Positions 1 to 4,810 of a DNA stretch of 5,608 nt are shown here, one piece after another (the first letter of the stretch is position 1; each line of letters begins with the position of its first letter). Location: contig JANXWN010000205.1 of NCBI GenBank assembly GCA_025351125.1, forward strand, positions 1-5,608, written 5' to 3'. The translations under genes were made by a program, and so were the position numbers. A model generated the notes under the pieces. It did not search any database and had not been told where the DNA came from. It saw only the letters and a list, made by a program, of their open reading frames with translations. This stretch comes from Caulobacteraceae bacterium. GTDB taxonomy: Bacteria > Pseudomonadota > Alphaproteobacteria > Caulobacterales > Caulobacteraceae.

Positions 1-28
1 AGAGGTTCGAGTCCTCTACGAGACGCCA
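1..28 (+). tRNA. tRNA 3' end (partial, 5' part outside window)
   Basis: Positions 1-5 (agagg) and 13-17 (cctct) form a perfect 5-bp T-arm stem around the canonical 7-base loop TTCGAGT. It is followed by seven bases that would be the 3' acceptor strand (acgagac), a G discriminator at 25 and an encoded CCA at 26-28. This is the standard geometry of a bacterial tRNA 3' end. The 5' acceptor strand and anticodon lie outside the window, so the isotype cannot be read. A G discriminator with a predicted 5' GTCTCGT acceptor would suit an arginine tRNA, but that is a guess. An insertion-sequence remnant begins immediately downstream. Confidence 0.85.
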
Positions 29-123
29 ATAAACGAACTGTCCAGCCCGGACAGATCGGTGACGGATTGTACCTAAGACATGGGTAACAACCTCGGGCCG
101 AACGGGTTGTCGAGAGGTTGCAA
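29..123 (-). mobile_element. Remnant end of an IS481-like insertion sequence beside a tRNA
   Basis: Read on the minus strand, this stretch holds the last codons of a transposase-like protein (73-123). Downstream of its stop comes sequence resembling the terminal region of IS481-family elements. Two imperfect direct repeats, ATCGGTGACG at 55-64 and ATGGGTAACA at 80-89, match at 7 of 10 positions and are spaced 25 bases apart. They look like repeated transposase-binding sites near an IS end. A 6-bp inverted repeat (CTGTCC 38-43, GGACAG 49-54) lies between them and the tRNA. The rest of the element is missing, so this is a deletion remnant. The outer boundary is not defined, because no target duplication or partner terminal repeat is visible. 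The family assignment rests on memory of the conserved C-terminus and was not checked. Confidence 0.45.
73..123 (-). pseudogene. C-terminal fragment of an IS481-family transposase
   Basis: The minus strand reads LQPLDNPFGPRLLPMS followed by TAG (stop at 73-75). From memory, the LQPLDNPFG..RLSPMS ending is typical of many IS481-family DDE transposases of alphaproteobacteria, which makes chance unlikely. The similarity ends abruptly just upstream: the next codons (SLL and earlier) do not continue the expected LEQKT-like segment, and in-frame TAG and TGA codons follow within about 70 bases. The catalytic integrase core is absent, so the fragment is not functional. It is probably what remains after an element inserted near the tRNA and was mostly deleted. 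Confidence 0.5.
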
Positions 124-225
124 GGGAAGGAGCGACGCGAACGGCCGAGCGATCGTTCACGGCTATGACGGGCCACGCGGGATGATGGCGCACTGAGGAT
201 CAGAACTTAGGCCACGAAGCCGTCC

Positions 226-1275
226 TCAATCACCACCGCGTTCAACGCCCGTAGCGGTGACGAAGGCTCCGATCCCCCGCTCCGCCAGAATTTCTCCGAT
301 CGGCATGGAGATCGAGCAACGAAAACCCTCAGGATCGAAATGCAGGTGCGCCGTTCCTTCCAGTTCTCTCTTGACGCTGAACTCGATCAGTTTGGAACCA
401 AAGCCGAAGCGCGTGGGAGGCGTCACTGCGGGGCCATTTTCCTCCCGCCACTCGATCATCAGCGCATGGGCCGCGCCCGCGTCAGCCGCGACTGACCAAT
501 TGACGTGGACAATCCCACCCTGCGCCGACAAAGCCCCATACTTCAGCGCATTTGTGGTGAGTTCGTGTAAGACCAAACTGAGCGGCACAACTTGGCTAGC
601 GGGGAGACTGACCGACGGGCCTTGGCAAATGAAAGCGGAGTCCGCCAGTTTCGCGACCTCTTGGACGATCTCCGCGAAATCGGCCTTGGAGCGACCTGAT
701 AGCCAGAAATCCTGTGCATCCATCAAAGCCTTAAACCGGTAAAGGAATGCATCTCGATATTCGATCGCCGAACGACCCTCTACCCCGGTTTGCGTCGCGA
801 TCGCGAGCACCGTGCCCAGCAGATTGCCCATTCGGTGCCGGCCTTCTGAAAGCAACATATCCTTCTGTGCTTCGGCTCGCCGCTGTTTGGTGATGTCCTC
901 AAACACAAGCAACATGCAAGTGCTGTTGCTATCGGGATGGACCATCCTTCGCGCGCTTACCAGCATGGTCCGAACGCCAACCGCGGGAAAATCGTGGGTA
1001 ACTTCGTATCCAATGATGGCGGTGCTTCTTGGGACAACCTCGGCAAGAAGCGTGCGAAGCGCCGGAATGTCCCATTGGCCGCTGCCCAGGCTGAACAGAG
1101 GGTGCCCGATGGTCGCGTCCTTGGTGACTTTGAAGGTCTCGAAGAACGACAAATTTCCCGACAGGACGTTATAGCTTTGGTCGAGCACCAGCAGCGGGTC
1201 GTCCAACGTATCGACGACGCCCTGTGACTGGACGTGGCCCGTTCGGAGCAAGCGGTAGAGGTCTTCTAGATCCAT
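226..1275 (-). CDS. PAS-domain HWE-type sensor histidine kinase (cytoplasmic)
   Basis: The protein has 349 residues. Residues 20-130 form a PAS sensor domain (LLVLDQSYNVLSGN at the start, LLVFEDITKQR at its end), with no transmembrane segment or signal peptide, so it should sense an intracellular cue. Residues 138-200 are the dimerisation/phosphotransfer region with phosphoacceptor His147 in EGRHRMGN. Residues 230-325 are the ATPase domain: N-box HELTTNALKYGALS (Asn242), the W-x-E signature WRE at 276-278, and glycine box GFGSKLIE at 291-298. The histidine, W-x-E and compact ATPase place it in the HWE/HisKA_2 group, common in alphaproteobacteria and often feeding the general stress response. 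An upstream in-frame start would add 33 residues. I chose ATG 1275 because GAGGAAGG lies 9 bases before it and MDLEDLYRLLRTGHVQ is the usual family beginning. About 23 residues (GEILAERGI...) follow the last expected strand, an unusual tail. No response regulator lies directly adjacent. Confidence 0.9.
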   Translation of the reverse strand: MDLEDLYRLLRTGHVQSQGVVDTLDDPLLVLDQSYNVLSGNLSFFETFKVTKDATIGHPLFSLGSGQWDIPALRTLLAEVVPRSTAIIGYEVTHDFPAVGVRTMLVSARRMVHPDSNSTCMLLVFEDITKQRRAEAQKDMLLSEGRHRMGNLLGTVLAIATQTGVEGRSAIEYRDAFLYRFKALMDAQDFWLSGRSKADFAEIVQEVAKLADSAFICQGPSVSLPASQVVPLSLVLHELTTNALKYGALSAQGGIVHVNWSVAADAGAAHALMIEWREENGPAVTPPTRFGFGSKLIEFSVKRELEGTAHLHFDPEGFRCSISMPIGEILAERGIGAFVTATGVERGGD

Positions 1276-1565
1276 TTCCGAATGCCTTCCTCGCATGCAA
1301 CGAACGCCTGTGAAGCACGGCTCCCTTAACATGCACAATTCCAGCGCATTACCAACCGCGTTCTGCGATTCCACGGAAGTCGCTCAAGAGTTTTCCGACG
1401 CCCCCCCCCACGTCTAAGGACCTTGTTGAGAAATAGGCCTTCGCGAATGATCATCGTGAGCGCCTATCAGGTTGCCACGATCGCGGTACAAGTCTCCCGT
1501 TTCGTCCGGTTAGTCCGCCAAGGCAACTGGATCCCGATCCACGTTCGGGAAACCGGCCCGCGTTT
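1276..1565. other. 290-base non-coding region upstream of the kinase gene
   Basis: This lies between the stop of the MDR gene (1566) and the kinase start (1275). Both genes are on the minus strand, so it must hold any separate kinase promoter. I found no convincing sigma70 or EcfG box pair in it. It contains a run of nine C at 1401-1409 and a 6-bp inverted repeat TCCCGA/TCGGGA (1532-1537, 1545-1550) without a T-run on either strand. No open frame with a recognisable protein was seen. Confidence 0.6.
1285..1292 (-). promoter_or_regulatory. Strong Shine-Dalgarno deciding the histidine kinase start
   Basis: The minus strand reads GAGGAAGG here, ending 9 bases before the ATG at 1273-1275. The longer in-frame start at 1374 has no comparable site and would add a Cys/Arg-rich stretch unlike the family. 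This supports the shorter 349-residue protein. Confidence 0.8.
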
Positions 1566-2612
1566 TTAAAGCGGGGCGTCGTCGGTGATGCGGACGACGG
1601 TTTTTCCAAAATTGCGCCCTTCAAGCATATCGATCATGGCGCGTCCGGCGTTTTCCAAACCCGTCACCACATATTCCCGGGTCTTGAACCGACCTTCCCG
1701 GATCATCCCGCCGACCTCTTGCAGAAATGCCGGACGCAAATCCCAATAGTCGGCCACCATCAGGCCCTTGACGACCAGGCGACCAAGGGCGATCGTCCGC
1801 AGAAGGTTAGGGCTTAAGTCCGGACCGGGTGGCGGCGCGTCGTCGTTATAGCCCGACACCAAGCCGCAAATGATCACGCGCCCGTAGGCCTTCATGTTTT
1901 GCAGGGCCGCCCAAAACACCTCGCCTCCGGCGTTCTCGAAATTCACATCAATTCCGCCGGGACAGGCGGCGGCGACCTGACCGAGAAAATCGGGCGCCGT
2001 ACGGTCGAGACAGGCGTCGTAACCCAGTTCGTCGACGGCATATCGGCATTTTTCGGCCGAACTGCTGACGCCGACCACCCGGCAGCCTTGGAGTTTTGCC
2101 AACTGGCCGGCCACGGCCCCGACGCCGCCGAGCGCGGCCGACACGAACACCGTCTCGCCGAGCTTGGCGTCGGCCAGCTTGCGCATACCCGCATAGGCGG
2201 TCAACCCGGGCATGCCTAGCGAGCCCAGATGCGCCGACAGCGGCGCAAGGCTCAAGTCCACCGCTCGCAGGGCATCGCCGTGGAGAGCGCAATAGTCCTG
2301 CCAACCGCCGAAACCCGCGACATAGTCGCCCTCGCGAATCTTGGCGTGGCGCGAGCGAACCACCTGGAGAACCGCCTCGCCCGGTATCGGCGCACCGAGC
2401 GGCGTGGTCGGTGCATAGCCAATCGACATGCTGGGGCTGATATGAACGCGGATGTAAGGATCGACGGTGAGGTAAATCGCCCGACACAGCACCTCGCCGT
2501 CGGCGATCTCCGGAATCGCCGATTCAATGACCGCGAAGTCATCCTCGCGCGGCACGCCATCGGGATAGCGGCGCAGAGTCATCTGACGATTGACGGCGTT
2601 CACGGCGCTCAT
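1566..2612 (-). CDS. NADP-dependent MDR oxidoreductase, CurA/prostaglandin-reductase type
   Basis: The protein has 348 residues, normal for this zinc-independent branch of the medium-chain dehydrogenase/reductase superfamily (curcumin reductase CurA, leukotriene B4 12-hydroxydehydrogenase/prostaglandin reductase). Members use NADPH to reduce the carbon-carbon double bond of enones or related alpha,beta-unsaturated compounds. Visible hallmarks are NRQ near the N-terminus, YLTVDPYIR at 47-55, GMPGLTAYAGM at 133-143, and the nucleotide-binding turn SAALGGVGAVAGQ at 158-170. SSSAEKCR at 183-190 has Lys188, likely contacting the NADP phosphate. FENAGGE follows at 225-231, and the family C-terminus GLENAGRAMIDMLEGRNFGKTVVRI at about 318-342. 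There is no pattern of structural or catalytic zinc ligands. Its ATG overlaps the stop of the MaoC gene by four bases (ATGA), so it is probably translationally coupled as the second gene of that operon. The substrate is unknown. Confidence 0.9.
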   Translation of the reverse strand: MSAVNAVNRQMTLRRYPDGVPREDDFAVIESAIPEIADGEVLCRAIYLTVDPYIRVHISPSMSIGYAPTTPLGAPIPGEAVLQVVRSRHAKIREGDYVAGFGGWQDYCALHGDALRAVDLSLAPLSAHLGSLGMPGLTAYAGMRKLADAKLGETVFVSAALGGVGAVAGQLAKLQGCRVVGVSSSAEKCRYAVDELGYDACLDRTAPDFLGQVAAACPGGIDVNFENAGGEVFWAALQNMKAYGRVIICGLVSGYNDDAPPPGPDLSPNLLRTIALGRLVVKGLMVADYWDLRPAFLQEVGGMIREGRFKTREYVVTGLENAGRAMIDMLEGRNFGKTVVRITDDAPL

Positions 2613-3019
2613 TGCGGCGGCAATCTGACGGCGGCCGTACCTTGCAGAGGGTAATCGTCCGGCCCGCGATCAAGCCAGACTCGGCAATCGGCGAACTTCT
2701 GCCCGCCCGCGGCGCGTAGCCCGGTCACCTCACCCCGCGCGATGATGCGATCGCCGTCAAGGACAGCCTTGGGAAAGGTCATGATCAACCGCGTGATCGA
2801 GCCGGGCCCGGCCCAGGCATGCAGCATATTGACCATATAGCTAAGCCCAAGCGGCCCTTGGTTGATGGTGCGTTGGCCAAATCCGATCGCGTCGCAGGCG
2901 TCGCGGTCCCAGTGAACGGGGTTGGGATCGCGCAAGATCGCGGCCATGGTGCGCATGCGCTCGGGACGTACGCTTTCCATCAGCCACCCAGGGATTTCAT
3001 CGCCGACTTCAATCTTCAT
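2609..3019 (-). CDS. MaoC-like (hot-dog fold) dehydratase/hydratase
   Basis: The protein has 136 residues and is a single hot-dog domain. DPNPVHWD at 31-38 carries the hydratase-2 type catalytic pair, Asp31 and His36, with Asn33 and Pro34 in the standard D-x-N-P-x-H order. Proteins of this kind add water to, or remove it from, enoyl-CoA thioesters in (R)-specific hydration. The length fits a stand-alone MaoC domain, which acts as a homodimer or pairs with a second hot-dog protein; none is seen here. A GTG at 3067 would give 152 residues, but it falls only a few bases after the predicted transcription start. ATG 3019 has GGGAGG 8 bases upstream and begins MKIEVGDEIPG, as expected for the family. 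It is the first gene of an operon with the MDR oxidoreductase and is divergent from an SDR, suggesting a shared acyl-CoA or cyclic-ketone catabolic route. Confidence 0.88.
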   Translation of the reverse strand: MKIEVGDEIPGWLMESVRPERMRTMAAILRDPNPVHWDRDACDAIGFGQRTINQGPLGLSYMVNMLHAWAGPGSITRLIMTFPKAVLDGDRIIARGEVTGLRAAGGQKFADCRVWLDRGPDDYPLQGTAAVRLPPQ

Positions 3020-3027
3020 AGCGATTG

Positions 3028-3033
3028 CCTCCC
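3028..3033 (-). promoter_or_regulatory. Shine-Dalgarno deciding the MaoC start
   Basis: GGGAGG on the minus strand ends 8 bases before the ATG at 3017-3019. This favours the 136-residue protein over the GTG start 48 bases further upstream. Confidence 0.75.
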
Positions 3034-3076
3034 GTCCATGGCGCCACGCAACGGTGGTGCGCGTCACTTTAAAATC

Positions 3077-3105
3077 TTTATCGAGAACCGGCGTGGCGAT
3101 GTCAA
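3077..3105 (-). promoter_or_regulatory. Sigma70-type promoter for the MaoC-MDR operon
   Basis: On the minus strand the -35 box TTGACA (3100-3105, 6 of 6 to consensus) is separated by exactly 17 bases from GATAAA (3077-3082, 4 of 6 to TATAAT). Transcription would begin near 3070, giving a leader of about 50 bases before ATG 3019. The local AT-richness (tttaaaatctttatc on the plus strand) also fits. It sits in the divergent spacer shared with the SDR gene. Confidence 0.65.
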
Positions 3106-3168
3106 AACCAAAATGCGTTTCGCCTTCTTGTGTCGGCCGACCGCCAACAGGCGCGGCAATTTCTCGCT

Positions 3169-3194
3169 TTGACGCAGGACGTTAGCGTTATAAG
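3169..3194 (+). promoter_or_regulatory. Weak candidate promoter for the SDR gene
   Basis: TTGACG (3169-3174) and TATAAG (3189-3194) are each close to the sigma70 boxes and lie about 34 bases before the SDR start. The spacer is only 14 bases, short for unaided recognition. It could be an activator-dependent promoter of the short-spacer kind, or a coincidence. No better pair was found for this gene. Confidence 0.25.
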
Positions 3195-3227
3195 GCCAAG
3201 CCATAGGCCGTATCCGGGAGCGAAAAC

Positions 3228-3989
3228 ATGGGACGTGTTCAAGGTAAAATCGCGATTGTCACCGGCGCGGCATCAGATCCGGGGCTCGGCCGCGCCACCG
3301 CCATGGCCTTGGCGCGCGAGGGCGCCAAACTGATCGTGACCGATGTCGATCTGCCTGGCGCGGAACGTTGCGCACAAGCGATTCGAGACGCCGGCGGAGA
3401 AGCCACCGCGTTGCATCAGGACGTCACCAGCGAGGAGGGATGGAAACAGCTCCTCGACCACGTCATCGCCGTCCACGGGCGCCTCGATGTATTGGTCAAC
3501 AACGCCGGCATCGCCGTGCTGAAACCCCTCGACGATCTCTCTTTGAGTGACTGGAACCGTCAGATCGACGTCAACCTGACCAGCGTGTTTCTTGGATGCA
3601 AATACGCCGCGCGGGCGATGCGCGCGTCGGGTGGAGGCTCGATTGTCAACCTGTCGTCGGTGGCCGGCTTGATCGGCCTTGCGACCTGCGTCGCCTATGG
3701 CGCGGCCAAGGGCGGCGTGCGAATTATGAGCAAGGCGTTGGCCGCCGAATTGGGCAAGGACAATATTCGCTGCAATTCAGTTCACCCGGGGGTCATTTGG
3801 ACCAACATGCAGGCGGCGGCGGGAAATGGATCGCGAGCCACCGCCGACAACTTGGCGGACGGCCTTCCGCTGGGTCGGGTGGGGGAACCGGATGATATCG
3901 CCAACTGCATTTTGTATCTCTCCTCGGACGAGGCCAATTACGTCACCGGGGCGGAATTCACCGTCGACGCCGGCATGACCGCCGTTTGA
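3228..3989 (+). CDS. Short-chain dehydrogenase/reductase (classical SDR, likely NAD-dependent)
   Basis: The protein has 253 residues, the usual size for a classical SDR. Residues 12-21 are the cofactor glycine motif, TGAASDPGLG, two residues longer than the standard TGxxxGxG. Asp39 at the end of the second strand (IVTDVD) indicates preference for NAD(H) over NADP(H). NNAG is at 91-94 and the structural Asn116 is in DVNL. The catalytic Ser144 (NLSSVAG), Tyr157 and Lys161 (YGAAK) are all present. HPG at 186-188 and VTGAEFTVDAGMTAV at the C-terminus match the family. It should interconvert a secondary alcohol and a ketone, perhaps a 3-hydroxyacyl-CoA or alicyclic alcohol; sequence alone does not give the substrate. 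GGGAG lies 7 bases before the ATG. Divergent arrangement with the MaoC-MDR operon suggests common control and a shared pathway. Confidence 0.92.
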   Translation: MGRVQGKIAIVTGAASDPGLGRATAMALAREGAKLIVTDVDLPGAERCAQAIRDAGGEATALHQDVTSEEGWKQLLDHVIAVHGRLDVLVNNAGIAVLKPLDDLSLSDWNRQIDVNLTSVFLGCKYAARAMRASGGGSIVNLSSVAGLIGLATCVAYGAAKGGVRIMSKALAAELGKDNIRCNSVHPGVIWTNMQAAAGNGSRATADNLADGLPLGRVGEPDDIANCILYLSSDEANYVTGAEFTVDAGMTAV

Positions 3990-4137
3990 CCACGCTAATC
4001 GCGCGTCGTCGGCGAAGGCGGTGCGTCCTGCAATCGTAGGAAAAATCGATACATGTTATTTGAACGTCCGCCCGCCCCTCGGGGGTTGCCGCTCGCACCC
4101 GTAACGGCAAATTGTCGAAATGCTCAGCAACGCGTTG
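3990..4137. other. Convergent intergenic spacer, no gene
   Basis: Two genes end toward each other here (SDR from the left, response regulator from the right), so termination in both directions is expected. The best inverted repeat is TTGCCG/CGGCAA (4086-4091, 4105-4110), 6 bp with a 13-base loop and no T-run on either strand. I see no convincing intrinsic terminator and no open frame. Confidence 0.6.
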
Positions 4138-4638
4138 TTACGAGGCGGCAACCGCCAATTCGATGGCCTGGGTTAGAGCGGCTTCGTCGAACGGTTTTTG
4201 CACGACCACCGAATCGGGCATTCGCCGCCTGACCACCGCCGCATCACCGCTCGTGAACAAGTGAGAGACCGGGCGCGCTCGCGTGATGGTGTTCACGGCG
4301 TCAATACCGCTGCCGCGGCCCAAATTGGCGTCAACGATTAAAAGATCGGGCCGAGTAAGCGCCGCGGCCCTGATCGCGGCGTCTTCAGTGGCGGCGACCG
4401 CACAAATGTCGTGGCCCATGCCGACCAACATCTCGCCGAGCAATTCGCTGACCACGGCGTCGTCCTCCACCAACAATATACGCAAAACTCCTGCTCCCAA
4501 CTCGCGCTCCGCGCCCCCTTCGTTGTTCCACCGGTCGATTTGCGGAACCGGTACGACCTTCAGGGCCGGCGGCAAGGGAATCGGAGCCTGGCTCTGGCCA
4601 GCGACGAACAGGGCGGAGCTTTGGCTTTGAAGGTGCAT
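4138..4638 (-). CDS. Single-domain response regulator (receiver only) with N-terminal extension
   Basis: From ATG 4638 the protein has 166 residues. Residues 52-160 are one receiver domain: acidic cluster Glu58-Asp59-Asp60 (ILLVEDD), phosphoacceptor Asp103 (LLIVDANLGRG), switch Thr129 in LFTSGD and conserved Lys148 in VQKPF. No DNA-binding or enzymatic output domain follows, so it probably acts by phosphotransfer or protein contact. The first 50 residues are rich in Gln, Pro and Ala and match no domain I recognise. The start is uncertain. TTG 4671 lies almost at the suggested transcription start. ATG 4638 lacks a clear ribosome site. TTG 4500 and TTG 4485 have GGAG-like sequence upstream and would give a plain receiver of about 115-120 residues. 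The DxNL..G and F-T-S-G features recall receivers that partner HWE kinases in alphaproteobacteria. It is divergent from the CheB/CheR hybrid and convergent with the SDR gene. Confidence 0.85.
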   Translation of the reverse strand: MHLQSQSSALFVAGQSQAPIPLPPALKVVPVPQIDRWNNEGGAERELGAGVLRILLVEDDAVVSELLGEMLVGMGHDICAVAATEDAAIRAAALTRPDLLIVDANLGRGSGIDAVNTITRARPVSHLFTSGDAAVVRRRMPDSVVVQKPFDEAALTQAIELAVAAS

Positions 4639-4681
4639 ATGACTATTGTAGGAGTTGGGCGTTACGACCAACAGTATCGGA

Positions 4682-4707
4682 AACTACGCAGATCGCCGCG
4701 CTGTTCC
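4682..4707 (-). promoter_or_regulatory. Possible EcfG-type promoter for the response regulator
   Basis: On the minus strand GGAAC (4703-4707) is followed after 17 bases by AGTT (4682-4685), one mismatch from the CGTT of the EcfG consensus. A start near 4676 would leave a leader of about 38 bases before ATG 4638. A short degenerate match like this can occur by chance. The divergent, better match 34 bases away raises its credibility. Confidence 0.35.
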
Positions 4708-4740
4708 CATCCGCCGCGCCTTTCTGGTGGCTTGCGAAGC

Positions 4741-4765
4741 GGAACATTCGTCACCGCGTCGCGTT
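4741..4765 (+). promoter_or_regulatory. EcfG-type (general stress response) promoter for the CheB/CheR hybrid
   Basis: GGAAC at 4741-4745, a 16-base spacer and CGTT at 4762-4765 match the known EcfG consensus GGAAC-N16-17-CGTT exactly. Transcription would start near 4771, about 40 bases before the ATG at 4811. EcfG is the alphaproteobacterial ECF sigma factor released by the PhyR/NepR partner switch under stress. I looked at the other GGAAC and GTTCC occurrences in the window and found no other with CGTT at the right distance, apart from the weaker divergent box. Confidence 0.65.
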
Positions 4766-4810
4766 CAAACGTTTTCTTACAAGGACACACGCTTGAAAGG
4801 TTCTGCCTCG

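Noticed and set aside
38..54. CTGTCC/GGACAG hairpin after the tRNA as a tRNA terminator
   Set aside because: No T-run follows the stem (atcggtgac), and the sequence is better explained as part of the insertion-sequence end.
257..1227. Plus-strand open frames opposite the histidine kinase
   Set aside because: They have no recognisable domains and Ser/Arg/Pro-rich composition typical of antisense frames. The kinase frame contains all expected motifs.
1276..1374. Extension of the histidine kinase to a start at 1374 (33 extra residues)
   Set aside because: There is no good ribosome site there. The added sequence is Cys/Arg-rich and unlike the family, while ATG 1275 has GAGGAAGG at 9 bases and begins with the usual MDLEDLYRLLRTGHVQ.
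1532..1550. Inverted repeat TCCCGA/TCGGGA after the MDR gene as a terminator
   Set aside because: The stem is short, the loop is 7 bases, and no T-tract follows on the minus strand.
1948..2487. Long alternative frame of 179 codons on the minus strand inside the MDR gene
   Set aside because: It is an Arg/Ala/Gly-rich shadow of the MDR coding frame, which matches its family along its whole length. High GC keeps the other frames open.
3020..3067. Extension of the MaoC protein to the GTG at 3067
   Set aside because: The predicted transcription start is near 3070, leaving almost no leader. The internal ATG at 3019 has a strong ribosome site and the expected family N-terminus.
4086..4110. Inverted repeat TTGCCG/CGGCAA between convergent genes as a terminator
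   Set aside because: The stem is only 6 bp with a 13-base loop and there is no T-run on either side, so it is not a credible intrinsic terminator.
4128..4137. 10-base palindrome CAACGCGTTG
   Set aside because: It lies just after the response regulator stop, where an operator is not expected. It is short enough to arise by chance and is not repeated elsewhere.
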